A stretch of DNA of 64,000 nucleotides, from positions 20,476 to 84,475 of the IMG/VR virus record IMGVR_UViG_3300044632_000794. One strand, given 5' to 3'. Of this stretch, positions 57,925-63,515 are shown one piece after another. Each line of letters opens with the position of its first letter. Within the stretch, counting starts at the first letter, position 1. Position numbers and translations under genes: made by a program. The notes beneath the pieces are model-generated. The model was not told where the DNA came from, made no database searches, and saw nothing but the letters and a program-made list of their open reading frames with translations. The DNA is from a virus.

Positions 57925-57953
57925 TATAAAGCATATTGGCCAATATTTGTCAA
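57925..57953 (-). promoter_or_regulatory. Minus-strand promoter candidate with palindrome in spacer
   Basis: TTGACA 57953-57948, spacer 17, TTTATA 57930-57925. A perfect palindrome ATATTGGCCAATAT (57933-57946) fills the spacer, an operator-like arrangement. Confidence 0.45.
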
Positions 57954-57969
57954 TAGCTTTCATATAAAA

Positions 57970-58014
57970 TTCCAGGAAATTTTTTTATTTGGTCGTAAAG
58001 AGCAATTTTGGCCC
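57970..58014. repeat. R element copy 1
   Basis: TTCCAGGAAAT ... TCGTAAAG ... TTTTGGCCC. Shares core blocks and 22-23 bp spacing with four other intergenic copies. Confidence 0.7.
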
Positions 58015-58116
58015 ATATTTATGGCAAAAAATTCTGTCAGATTCTGCATTATTTGTCTCATATAATGAGATATTCTATGCACATTTTGACAGATTATATT
58101 AGATTTATTATACATT

Positions 58117-58160
58117 TTCCAGGGTTTTTTATATGTGATCGTAAAGAAGAAATTTGGCCC
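58117..58160. repeat. R element copy 2
   Basis: TTCCAGGG ... TCGTAAAG ... TTTGGCCC, 22 bp between block starts. Confidence 0.7.
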
Positions 58161-58228
58161 ATAAGATGGGCATATAAAAATGGGACATATAGCTAATTAA
58201 AGCCATATGCCCCATAGGGGAAGTTATA

Positions 58229-58573
58229 TTAGAATGAATCTAAGTCCATTATGTATTTGCTATCTCTTACTCTTGTTTCTTTCAAGGAGTCTATTGTTAG
58301 GTTTCTATCCACCGCTCCATATTTTGCTTCCAGCATATCATTGAGCGCATCTGCTAAAAGCAATCCTTCGGATGTATATCCTTTATCCCATTCTGACTTT
58401 AATCTAAGGGAATTGTATTGGATAATGTATCTAACTAGTTCCATTAGCCTGTCTTGGGTGTACAAGGTATGTTCAGTTGTTAATACATTTGCCATTACGG
58501 CAGGGGAGAAGTTAGCATTGTTTAGATAGTCTGTTAGTTTTTCTGCTGCTTTGAATTCGTTCGCTTTAGCCAT
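58229..58573 (-). CDS. Hypothetical protein
   Basis: 114 aa, start preceded by GAAAGAGGTGG. Predicted helical (EKLTDYLNNANFSPAVMANV). No recognised motif. Monocistronic under promoter 58597-58626, downstream of the Lsr2-like gene's terminator. Confidence 0.65.
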   Translation of the reverse strand: MAKANEFKAAEKLTDYLNNANFSPAVMANVLTTEHTLYTQDRLMELVRYIIQYNSLRLKSEWDKGYTSEGLLLADALNDMLEAKYGAVDRNLTIDSLKETRVRDSKYIMDLDSF

Positions 58574-58596
58574 TGAGTTCCACCTCTTTCGTTTTG

Positions 58597-58626
58597 ATTA
58601 TACCATTGGGCACTGACATTTGTAAA
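58597..58626 (-). promoter_or_regulatory. Right-arm promoter A (TTTACA-18-TATAAT with TGTCAGTG)
   Basis: Minus-strand TATAAT (58602-58597), N8, TGTCAGTG (58618-58611) and TTTACA (58626-58621). SD GAAAGAGG before the start. Confidence 0.65.
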
Positions 58627-58631
58627 TGAAG

Positions 58632-58661
58632 GGGGACCTGCCTCCGAAGAGGAAGGTCCCC
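58632..58661 (-). terminator. Terminator of the Lsr2-like gene with UUCG tetraloop
   Basis: On the minus strand, GGGGACCT / AGGTCCCC encloses CCTC-TTCG-GAGG, giving a long stem capped by a stable cUUCGg loop, 12 nt after the stop codon. Followed by CTTCATTT. Confidence 0.75.
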
Positions 58662-58672
58662 ACAGTTAGCTA

Positions 58673-58825
58673 TTACTTGACGTTCTTCTTGTCTGTGAAG
58701 ACTACGCCTTCTTGTGCTGCCTTGCTGATAGCTCCTAGAGCTGCAGCTGAGAAGCGGCCACGCTTGCCCACAGAAATTCCCTGGGCCTTGAGGTACTCAC
58801 GAGTTGTTGTTGGTGTTGATGTCAT
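58673..58825 (-). CDS. Lsr2-like C-terminal DNA-binding mini-protein
   Basis: 50 aa. REYLKAQGISVGKRGRFSAA aligns with the Lsr2 C-terminal domain, whose RGR loop inserts into the minor groove of AT-rich DNA. The N-terminal oligomerisation domain of Lsr2 is absent, so it could compete with host Lsr2 as a dominant-negative. SD GAAAGGATC. Promoter with a dyad in its spacer suggests control, possibly auto-regulation. GC is higher than in neighbours. Confidence 0.75.
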   Translation of the reverse strand: MTSTPTTTREYLKAQGISVGKRGRFSAAALGAISKAAQEGVVFTDKKNVK

Positions 58826-58861
58826 TTGGTTTGATCCTTTCTAGATCGAGTTGTTATATAT

Positions 58862-58890
58862 ATTATATCCGAATTTCGGGGATTTGTAAA
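58862..58890 (-). promoter_or_regulatory. Ls2-like gene promoter TTTACA-17-TATAAT with dyad
   Basis: Minus-strand -35 58890-58885 and -10 58867-58862. The spacer contains CCGAA-N-TTCGG. R element copy 3 overlaps this promoter. Confidence 0.65.
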
Positions 58891-58918
58891 TAGGGGCCGT
58901 AAAGCAATATTTTTGCCC
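58875..58918. repeat. R element copy 3
   Basis: TTCGGGGAT ... CCGTAAAG ... TTTTTGCCC; most divergent in the first block. Overlaps the Lsr2-like promoter. Confidence 0.55.
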
Positions 58919-58935
58919 GTGCCCTTAGATTATGA

Positions 58936-58962
58936 CCGTTATGTCTGAATTGTCCATAACGG
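58936..58962 (-). terminator. Hairpin downstream of 58983 gene
   Basis: CCGTTATG-N11-CATAACGG, perfect 8-bp arms, 20 nt after the stop of the minus-strand gene. No T-tract; terminator or processing signal. Confidence 0.45.
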
Positions 58963-58982
58963 CCCAACCTATCTTTATTTAG

Positions 58983-59159
58983 TTATACTTCTATTTCTTC
59001 GATGTTATATGGTTCAATCGTGTCATCAGTTGAAACTTCTGTCCAGCCCTCTACAGGAATACGAAGGGCTGATTCCCAAGCAAGGTCGTGAGACTCTGCA
59101 TTAATGACTACAGAAAACTTCTGCGTTCGGTCCCCGTAGATTTTATAGTCTTGTCTCAT
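58983..59159 (-). CDS. Hypothetical small acidic protein
   Basis: 58 aa. Alpha/beta; RTQKFSVVINAESHDLAWESA looks like a small ferredoxin-like unit. ATGA overlap with the upstream gene. Function unknown. Confidence 0.6.
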   Translation of the reverse strand: MRQDYKIYGDRTQKFSVVINAESHDLAWESALRIPVEGWTEVSTDDTIEPYNIEEIEV

Positions 59160-59293
59160 AGTTCCACCTGTTCTATCTTATCTTTAATTAACTTAGCAAT
59201 GATGTTGTGTGCCTCGATGTTTTCTGTTTCGGACCCACCCCACAAAAGTTTTTGGGCTGTAATAAGTTGATCGTTTAAGTACTTATCACTCAT
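59156..59293 (-). CDS. Hypothetical small helical protein
   Basis: 45 aa, helical, overlapping both neighbours (8 nt upstream, 4 nt downstream). Function unknown. Confidence 0.6.
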   Translation of the reverse strand: MSDKYLNDQLITAQKLLWGGSETENIEAHNIIAKLIKDKIEQVEL

Positions 59294-59618
59294 CTTCATC
59301 TTCGTCCTCCTCTTCTTCTTCATCAGGGTCTACGATGTAATCCCTGCTCATCATCCAATCTAAAACTTCTTCTTGATGTTGCTCGGCGCCCCACTCTAGA
59401 GAGAAGCCCATACCAGCCTCTACAGCCTCACACAGGTGGTCCCACATCTCGTCTTGGGTTGCCTTGGCAACATAGGTGTCATCGTCTAGGATGTTATTAA
59501 TAGTTGACCATGTCCATAGCCAAACAAGCGATAGGCCAAGGTCGGTGGTGTCTAGAATTTCTAAACATTCATTTAGTTTATCTTTATCTTCAGGCTTCAC
59601 CACGTGCTCCAATCGCAA
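59286..59618 (-). CDS. Hypothetical protein with acidic tail
   Basis: 110 aa. Trp-rich helical body, ending in a run of Asp/Glu (about 13 acidic residues), DNA-mimic-like. Overlaps the upstream gene by 29 nt. Could titrate a basic host protein, speculative. Confidence 0.6.
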   Translation of the reverse strand: MRLEHVVKPEDKDKLNECLEILDTTDLGLSLVWLWTWSTINNILDDDTYVAKATQDEMWDHLCEAVEAGMGFSLEWGAEQHQEEVLDWMMSRDYIVDPDEEEEEDEDEDE

Positions 59619-59868
59619 ATGATAGTTGGTATGTTAGTTCATATAGTGCTACTAGGGCGTCAAGGTACCCTTCGCATTCAGTACGGACCATAGAGTCCAT
59701 TGCTTCTTCTGATTCTTCTTCCCGTTCGATTGCGTCTGCTAGTTCCTGCTCGGCAATTAGCATTAGATTTTTTAGTTCACCGTGCATTATATCTAATCCA
59801 CTAACACCTGCATTAACCAAACGTTGCAAATGGGGCGGGAGCCCAAGGTCTTCCATAGTCATATCCAT
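59590..59868 (-). CDS. Hypothetical helical protein
   Basis: 92 aa, starting MDMTMEDLG after GAAAGGG. All-helical, acidic centre. Driven by promoter B, which lies inside the preceding coding sequence. Confidence 0.65.
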   Translation of the reverse strand: MDMTMEDLGLPPHLQRLVNAGVSGLDIMHGELKNLMLIAEQELADAIEREEESEEAMDSMVRTECEGYLDALVALYELTYQLSFAIGARGEA

Positions 59869-60074
59869 TAATATACCCTTTCGTTATTATTCATTATATC
59901 AGTTGCCACTGACAATAAATGTTCGGTTGCTTCAATTGCTCCTTGGAAGTAATCATCTGAAGGGTCATATTCATCATCCTTCAAAGGCTCCCCATTTTTA
60001 GTAGCCTCCCAATCTTGATTAAGACTAATTAGATGTAACTTCATATACTCTAGGAAATAAGATGATTTAGTCAT
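59868..60074 (-). CDS. Hypothetical protein
   Basis: 68 aa, helical, Asp/Tyr-rich. TAATG coupling on both sides. Its last codons encode promoter B of the next gene. Function unknown. Confidence 0.6.
   Translation of the reverse strand: MTKSSYFLEYMKLHLISLNQDWEATKNGEPLKDDEYDPSDDYFQGAIEATEHLLSVATDIMNNNERVY
59893..59914 (-). promoter_or_regulatory. Right-arm promoter B (TGTCAGTG-N8-TATAAT)
   Basis: Minus-strand TATAAT 59898-59893 and TGTCAGTG 59914-59907, embedded in the 3' end of the 59868-60074 gene. SD AACGAAAGGG follows. Confidence 0.65.
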
Positions 60075-60271
60075 TACTTAATTCCCTTCGTTTCAGCATA
60101 ATGCTTAAGAGCCTTATTAATTAGTTCTCTGTTCTCTGCTTCTTCTTGTTCAACTTTTTGCTCATGTTCTCTAATTTTTTCTTCCATCTCAAGTTCGCTT
60201 TTAGCATTTTCCCATGCGCTAACTAGCATAAGCATACCAAATATAACAGCAAAAACCATCCATATTTCCAT
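60074..60271 (-). CDS. Single-TM protein with coiled coil
   Basis: 65 aa from ATG 60271, which overlaps the upstream stop (TAATG); SD AGAAGGG lies in that gene. N-terminal TM helix (WMVFAVIFGMLMLVSA) then a Glu/Lys coiled coil. Function unknown. Confidence 0.6.
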   Translation of the reverse strand: MEIWMVFAVIFGMLMLVSAWENAKSELEMEEKIREHEQKVEQEEAENRELINKALKHYAETKGIK

Positions 60272-60429
60272 TAGTCGAAATACCCTTCTGCCCATAGTCC
60301 TTGTAAGAAATCATGGGCGGTTACTAGATAGTTATGAATAGCAGGATTCTCATCAGGATTAATCAACAAGTCAGCTTGATATACTCCATATGTCATATCT
60401 GCTAAATCTTTTTGTGTATAACCTAGCAT
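60271..60429 (-). CDS. Hypothetical small protein
   Basis: 52 aa, SD GAGGAG, TAATG coupling at both ends. Helical, aromatic-rich C-terminus (DFLQGLWAEGYFD). Function unknown. Confidence 0.6.
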   Translation of the reverse strand: MLGYTQKDLADMTYGVYQADLLINPDENPAIHNYLVTAHDFLQGLWAEGYFD

Positions 60430-60659
60430 TATTTCTCCTCATCATATTCTAAATAGTATTGGTCGCCTGGATTTAAATCATAGAATAGATTAAATCTACC
60501 CTTTAAGTAATTGTTATCTGACATTTCTGCAAATCTAAAATCTGCAAACATTTGCCCTTCATCTAAATTAGAGTTGACCCAATCTTCGACAAGCATTTCT
60601 CCTATCTCAGAATATGTTGCGTCTATTACCATTTGATTTTCATTCTCTAGAAAACTCAT
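60429..60659 (-). CDS. Hypothetical acidic protein
   Basis: 76 aa, overlapping the Api92-like gene by 4 nt. Acidic, aromatic-rich end (YDLNPGDQYYLEYDEE). Function unknown. Confidence 0.6.
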   Translation of the reverse strand: MSFLENENQMVIDATYSEIGEMLVEDWVNSNLDEGQMFADFRFAEMSDNNYLKGRFNLFYDLNPGDQYYLEYDEEK

Positions 60660-61399
60660 TCGGTTCCCACCTTTCTATATTCGGGTACTTTAGTTTCTAA
60701 GTATATAGCATGGGTCTGACAAATTGCGACAGCATCTAGGTCAGCCTCTCCTAGCCAATTGCAATTGCCACAAATCTGACCGCAGTCATTGTCGCAATAC
60801 TCCATTTGATTAGTTGCATCACAATCACGACACATGTTGTCGTATTCTGATTCTGAGATAACTTCTCCACGGAGGAATTCCATTTCTCCACCCCAGCCTG
60901 TTTCTTCTTCATATGATAAAGTAAATAGTAATGTTGGGTATTGTGCAGATAGTTTAGATATAGCCCCAAGAGGTCGTGACCATGCAGTATTAAAGTTGTA
61001 ATGGACTACATGATTTTCAGCGTTCTCATAATCTTCCATAGTTGTATCAGGATACTTATCATCCTCGGCTACAGCCACATCCCACTTAGTACCCCATTCA
61101 CGGTTATTAAAGTTGTACCAGTCATTGGTCTCAAACTTCATCCAGTCGGCAAATGAAGAGTCGGCGGAACTAGGAGGTTGTCCATGATACTCAGTATCAG
61201 ATACACCATGGTCTACATATGAATAGATATTATGAAAAGCAAAGATAGGATTAACATACTTACGTTGCTTGATATTAAATGATAAATCACCATTAGATTG
61301 AACTGAATAAACAAATGGCTTATTCATTTGCTTAATTAAAGATTTAACTTGGTCAGGATTTCCCTCAATAGTTAAACCGTTATATACCCAATTTGGCAT
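60656..61399 (-). CDS. Api92/YubB ferredoxin-like domain protein
   Basis: 247 aa from ATG 61399, with CGAAAGGAT upstream; a longer frame to 61483 would start before the -10 box. MPNWVYNGLTIEGNPDQV is the hallmark N-terminus of the family found on phages and plasmids. A central Trp/Gly beta region (EEETGWGGEMEFLRGEV) is followed by a multi-Cys zinc module (CRDC, CDNDC, CGNC). Function unknown; often an early gene. Confidence 0.8.
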   Translation of the reverse strand: MPNWVYNGLTIEGNPDQVKSLIKQMNKPFVYSVQSNGDLSFNIKQRKYVNPIFAFHNIYSYVDHGVSDTEYHGQPPSSADSSFADWMKFETNDWYNFNNREWGTKWDVAVAEDDKYPDTTMEDYENAENHVVHYNFNTAWSRPLGAISKLSAQYPTLLFTLSYEEETGWGGEMEFLRGEVISESEYDNMCRDCDATNQMEYCDNDCGQICGNCNWLGEADLDAVAICQTHAIYLETKVPEYRKVGTE

Positions 61400-61426
61400 T
61401 TTATATCCTTTCGTTGATATGTGATA

Positions 61427-61448
61427 ATTATACATTGGACCACTGACA
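61427..61448 (-). promoter_or_regulatory. Right-arm promoter C (TGTCAGTG-N8-TATAAT)
   Basis: TATAAT 61432-61427, TGTCAGTG 61448-61441 on the minus strand. Leader of about 20 nt to ATG 61399 carries AACGAAAGG. Confidence 0.65.
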
Positions 61449-61513
61449 AATGGAATAGGATTGGCATGTGATACATGCCACATGATTCAACTTTGTGGTC
61501 AAGATCACACAAA

Positions 61514-61557
61514 TTCCAGAGAATATAGTTGACAGTCGTAAAGACAATATGCTACCC
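61514..61557. repeat. R element copy 4
   Basis: TTCCAGAGAAT ... TCGTAAAG ... CTACCC, 22 bp between block starts. About 65 bp upstream of promoter C. Confidence 0.65.
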
Positions 61558-61580
61558 TCAAGTCTTTGCGGGCAATAGAA

Positions 61581-61603
61581 AACCCCCAGCTATGCTGGGG
61601 GTT
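61581..61603 (-). terminator. Strong rho-independent terminator
   Basis: AACCCCCAGC-TAT-GCTGGGGGTT, a perfect 10-bp stem with a 3-nt loop; on the minus strand it is followed by TTCTATT. Second terminator after the 61728 gene. Confidence 0.85.
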
Positions 61604-61705
61604 ATGAATATGGCTGCTGATTTCCAACGAAAGAAATAAACCGCTTTACTTAGCGCCTGGCCCTAAAGACTAATAGACGCACCATTTCATTTCTATATTA
61701 AAACC

Positions 61706-61719
61706 AGGACCAAGGTCCT
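61706..61719 (-). terminator. Terminator of 61728-62093 gene
   Basis: AGGACC-TT-GGTCCT with flanking pairs, followed on the minus strand by GGTTTTAATA, about 10 nt after the stop codon. Confidence 0.65.
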
Positions 61720-61727
61720 AGGTCTAA

Positions 61728-62093
61728 TTATACCATAACTAGTCGACTGTATTTATCTACAAATGACGCCAAGGATGATGTGAACACTACCGTGCTCAGG
61801 TCCTCTTCGTACAATGTAAACGTTTCGTTGGTCCAGTCAATTACGGGCACCTTATGTTCGTTGTCCCCTAGTTGGTTAACATAAATTCCCCAGCCTGTTG
61901 TCTGAGTCCAGTCTTCTCCAATTAGATTAGATATAGCAATACGTGTTGCATATGACTCGTCTTGCCAACGAGTTTCTGCAGCCTGCACAGCATTTGCTAA
62001 TTTGGCTAGCATATTATGTCCAGCCCAGTGTCCATATAGAAATACTACATTTTCCTTGGAATCTCTGAATCCAAAGTTTGCTCTGTCTCCCAT
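61728..62093 (-). CDS. Hypothetical conserved phage protein
   Basis: 121 aa. MGDRANFGFRDSKENVVFLY is a recognisable N-terminus of a family in actinophages; mixed alpha/beta with GWGIYVNQLGDN. SD AACGAAAG. Co-transcribed with the upstream zinc protein. Function unknown. Confidence 0.65.
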   Translation of the reverse strand: MGDRANFGFRDSKENVVFLYGHWAGHNMLAKLANAVQAAETRWQDESYATRIAISNLIGEDWTQTTGWGIYVNQLGDNEHKVPVIDWTNETFTLYEEDLSTVVFTSSLASFVDKYSRLVMV

Positions 62094-62094
62094 T

Positions 62095-62283
62095 TTATTC
62101 TGCTTTCGTTAGTAGTTGATTTTCCTCGTAGTTGAGTAATTGTACCATTTCATGGGCCCAGTCCACAAGAGACTCGCCCTGTTTATTTTTATGGTGGCCG
62201 CAGAAGTAAAGAGAAAATGAATCTTTCTTTGCTTCCCACATAGCCTGAGCTGCACACTGGTCACACTTAAGCCATTCAGCCAT
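62095..62283 (-). CDS. Small zinc protein resembling actinobacterial DUF7455
   Basis: 62 aa from ATG 62283. CDQCAAQAMWEA then FCGHH matches, from memory, the short C-x2-C...C-x2-H fold typical of Actinobacteria (CDRCGAQA...FCAHH). TGATG coupling to the upstream gene. A host-lineage marker. Confidence 0.65.
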   Translation of the reverse strand: MAEWLKCDQCAAQAMWEAKKDSFSLYFCGHHKNKQGESLVDWAHEMVQLLNYEENQLLTKAE

Positions 62284-62429
62284 CACAGTTTGCCACCTTC
62301 GATCATCTCAGATAGACGGTCAAGAATCCAAGAATCGATATCATTAATATCAATCTCTGATAACTTTTCCATGATTTCATCACGAGCAAACTTGTAACCA
62401 TCTGCCCAACCATCTTTATACTCTGACAT
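62283..62429 (-). CDS. Hypothetical small helical protein
   Basis: 48 aa, SD AAGGAGAG. Helical (YKFARDEIMEKLSEIDI). Function unknown. Confidence 0.6.
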   Translation of the reverse strand: MSEYKDGWADGYKFARDEIMEKLSEIDINDIDSWILDRLSEMIEGGKL

Positions 62430-62438
62430 AATCTCTCC

Positions 62439-62642
62439 TTAATAACCTGTGGTTTCGTGGTCTGATACATAAGATTCAGTTAAGTTGTACTTATCTCTAA
62501 GCCTACTTACTTTCTCAATACTACCAGTTCCGATGTTGAATGTCAACGCAGACATTGCTTGTGGGTCAAGTCCCGTTATCTCTGCATCCCAATACGCTCT
62601 CTGCATAGAGAGCATATCAGGAGCGGTAAGTTCAAAGTACAT
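62439..62642 (-). CDS. Hypothetical protein
   Basis: 67 aa, TAATG-coupled to the upstream gene. Helical, no motif recognised. Confidence 0.6.
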   Translation of the reverse strand: MYFELTAPDMLSMQRAYWDAEITGLDPQAMSALTFNIGTGSIEKVSRLRDKYNLTESYVSDHETTGY

Positions 62643-63088
62643 TAGTTCTCCCTTACATTACATACCTCAGTGTCAACAATTTCAATGTTGCCATTTTGTG
62701 AATCAACATAAAGATTGTCGTAGATTTCTTGTTCTACATCTGTATCTGAATCAGCAAGTAAATCTAACTGAATAGTTCCGCTAACTTCAATTGTTGCAGA
62801 CCACTCAACTTCTCTAGTTAACTCAATCTCAAGGGCTTCGGCAATTAAACGAAGTGTTTCTTGGTCATCTGAATCGCTATAGGCTTCAACAATAATATCT
62901 TTAACTGAAGCAATCTTATTTGTTAAGACTGAAGCAATTTTAGAGTTAGTCCGTGAGTTATGTAGTTCCCATTCAATGTTGCGAACCTTGTCGGTTGCAT
63001 ATTCAGGGTCAGAGTAATTGCTTACAATCTTATAGGTAACCAATAGGTCAGGGTTATATTCTACTGCAGGTGATACTGTTGTTTCCAT
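62642..63088 (-). CDS. Internal in-frame product of the 62642-63289 gene
   Basis: 148 aa from ATG 63088, preceded by AACGAAAGAGGAG at SD distance and by promoter D. Same stop as the longer form. Contains EIELTREVEWSATIEVSGTI and an acidic C-terminal region. This short form is probably the main product. Function unknown. Confidence 0.6.
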   Translation of the reverse strand: METTVSPAVEYNPDLLVTYKIVSNYSDPEYATDKVRNIEWELHNSRTNSKIASVLTNKIASVKDIIVEAYSDSDDQETLRLIAEALEIELTREVEWSATIEVSGTIQLDLLADSDTDVEQEIYDNLYVDSQNGNIEIVDTEVCNVREN

Positions 63089-63289
63089 TTGCTCCTCTTT
63101 CGTTGTTGTTGGTGTAATTGTAGCATGCTCCACTGACAATAAGGTAGTCTTACGTCCGCAAGGGCATGTGAGTTCTGTCACACCTGATGGGAATCCAAAC
63201 CCGTCAGATGATGTTAGTTCTATTAATGAATCGCATTCATCTGGGTCACAGACAAAGGTGTACTTACTTGATACTAGTTCGTTGGTCAT
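62642..63289 (-). CDS. Zinc-domain protein with nested internal gene
   Basis: 215 aa from leaderless ATG 63289. Residues 1-57 form a zinc module (CDPDEC...CPCG). Residues 68-215 are an acidic alpha/beta domain that also has its own promoter and SD at 63088, so the gene probably makes two products in one frame. Function unknown. Confidence 0.65.
   Translation of the reverse strand: MTNELVSSKYTFVCDPDECDSLIELTSSDGFGFPSGVTELTCPCGRKTTLLSVEHATITPTTTKEEQMETTVSPAVEYNPDLLVTYKIVSNYSDPEYATDKVRNIEWELHNSRTNSKIASVLTNKIASVKDIIVEAYSDSDDQETLRLIAEALEIELTREVEWSATIEVSGTIQLDLLADSDTDVEQEIYDNLYVDSQNGNIEIVDTEVCNVREN
63117..63138 (-). promoter_or_regulatory. Right-arm promoter D (TGTCAGTG-N8-TACAAT), inside coding sequence
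   Basis: TACAAT 63122-63117, TGTCAGTG 63138-63131 on the minus strand, in codons encoding LSVEHATI of the long form. Confidence 0.65.
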
Positions 63290-63296
63290 AAAGAGA

Positions 63297-63325
63297 ATTG
63301 TACCAGGTCCCACTGACATTATCAA
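63297..63325 (-). promoter_or_regulatory. Right-arm promoter E (TTGATA-17-TACAAT with TGTCAGTG), leaderless
   Basis: -35 63325-63320, TGTCAGTG 63318-63311, -10 63302-63297; ATG 63289 at +2. The only promoter of this class that is also leaderless. Confidence 0.7.
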
Positions 63326-63329
63326 GGAT

Positions 63330-63373
63330 TTCCAGGGAATTTAAATGTGAGTCGTAACACACTTTTTGCCCCC
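63330..63373. repeat. R element copy 5
   Basis: TTCCAGGGAAT ... TCGTAACAC ... TTTTTGCCC, 22 bp between block starts. Directly upstream of promoter E. Confidence 0.65.
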
Positions 63374-63390
63374 TTAGCATTGAGGGCGCT

Positions 63391-63467
63391 TGGCGATCCA
63401 TAACGGACTTGAACCGTCGACCTCTACCGTGACAGGGTAGCGCTCTAACCAACTGAGCTAATGGACC
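63391..63467 (-). tRNA. tRNA-Asp (anticodon GTC), CCA encoded
   Basis: Minus strand. Acceptor GGTCCAT/ATGGATC (one G-U), anticodon arm CTACC-CTGTCAC-GGTAG, T loop TTCAAGT, 3' GCCA. It is the only tRNA here with an encoded CCA, suggesting a separate origin from the + tRNAs. Confidence 0.92.
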
Positions 63468-63479
63468 TGGAAAAAATTG

Positions 63480-63502
63480 TGAGCAGTTTTTATTCATGCT
63501 CA
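63480..63502 (-). terminator. Terminator of DUF932-like gene
   Basis: TGAGCA-N11-TGCTCA followed on the minus strand by CAATTTTTT, 13 nt after the stop codon. Confidence 0.8.
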
Positions 63503-63515
63503 GGAATTTATTTAT

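Larger units (their letters stand above)
57714..58228. other. Convergent non-coding region with repeats and palindromes
   Basis: About 515 bp between the last + gene and the end of the first - gene. AT-rich. It holds a + terminator-like hairpin (57774-57788), three 10-bp direct repeats (57791-57820), two minus-strand promoter candidates, a 14-bp palindrome (57933-57946), two copies of the ~44-bp R element, and many CATATAAA/GGCCCATA motifs. A 62-codon + frame at 58008-58196 runs through the repeats, has no SD and is not called. Candidate origin, termination or regulatory RNA locus. Confidence 0.6.
61449..61727. other. Non-coding stretch with R element and two terminators
   Basis: Between two minus-strand genes. 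No reading frame is supported. It holds R element copy 4, two minus-strand terminators and, between them, about 100 nt that could be a small RNA (minus 61700-61581). Confidence 0.5.

Noticed and set aside
58008-58196. 62-codon plus-strand frame in the convergent region
   Set aside because: Overlaps the repeat elements, lacks an SD and has aromatic/basic composition typical of AT-rich non-coding DNA.
61544-61571. Plus-strand promoter from TTGACA at 61529-61534
   Set aside because: The only -10-like hexamer is at the wrong distance (about 13 nt) and no + gene lies downstream.
63391-63467. tRNA-Asp as an integration (att) site
   Set aside because: No integrase, excisionase or repeated att core was seen; the R element nearby recurs at sites without tRNAs.
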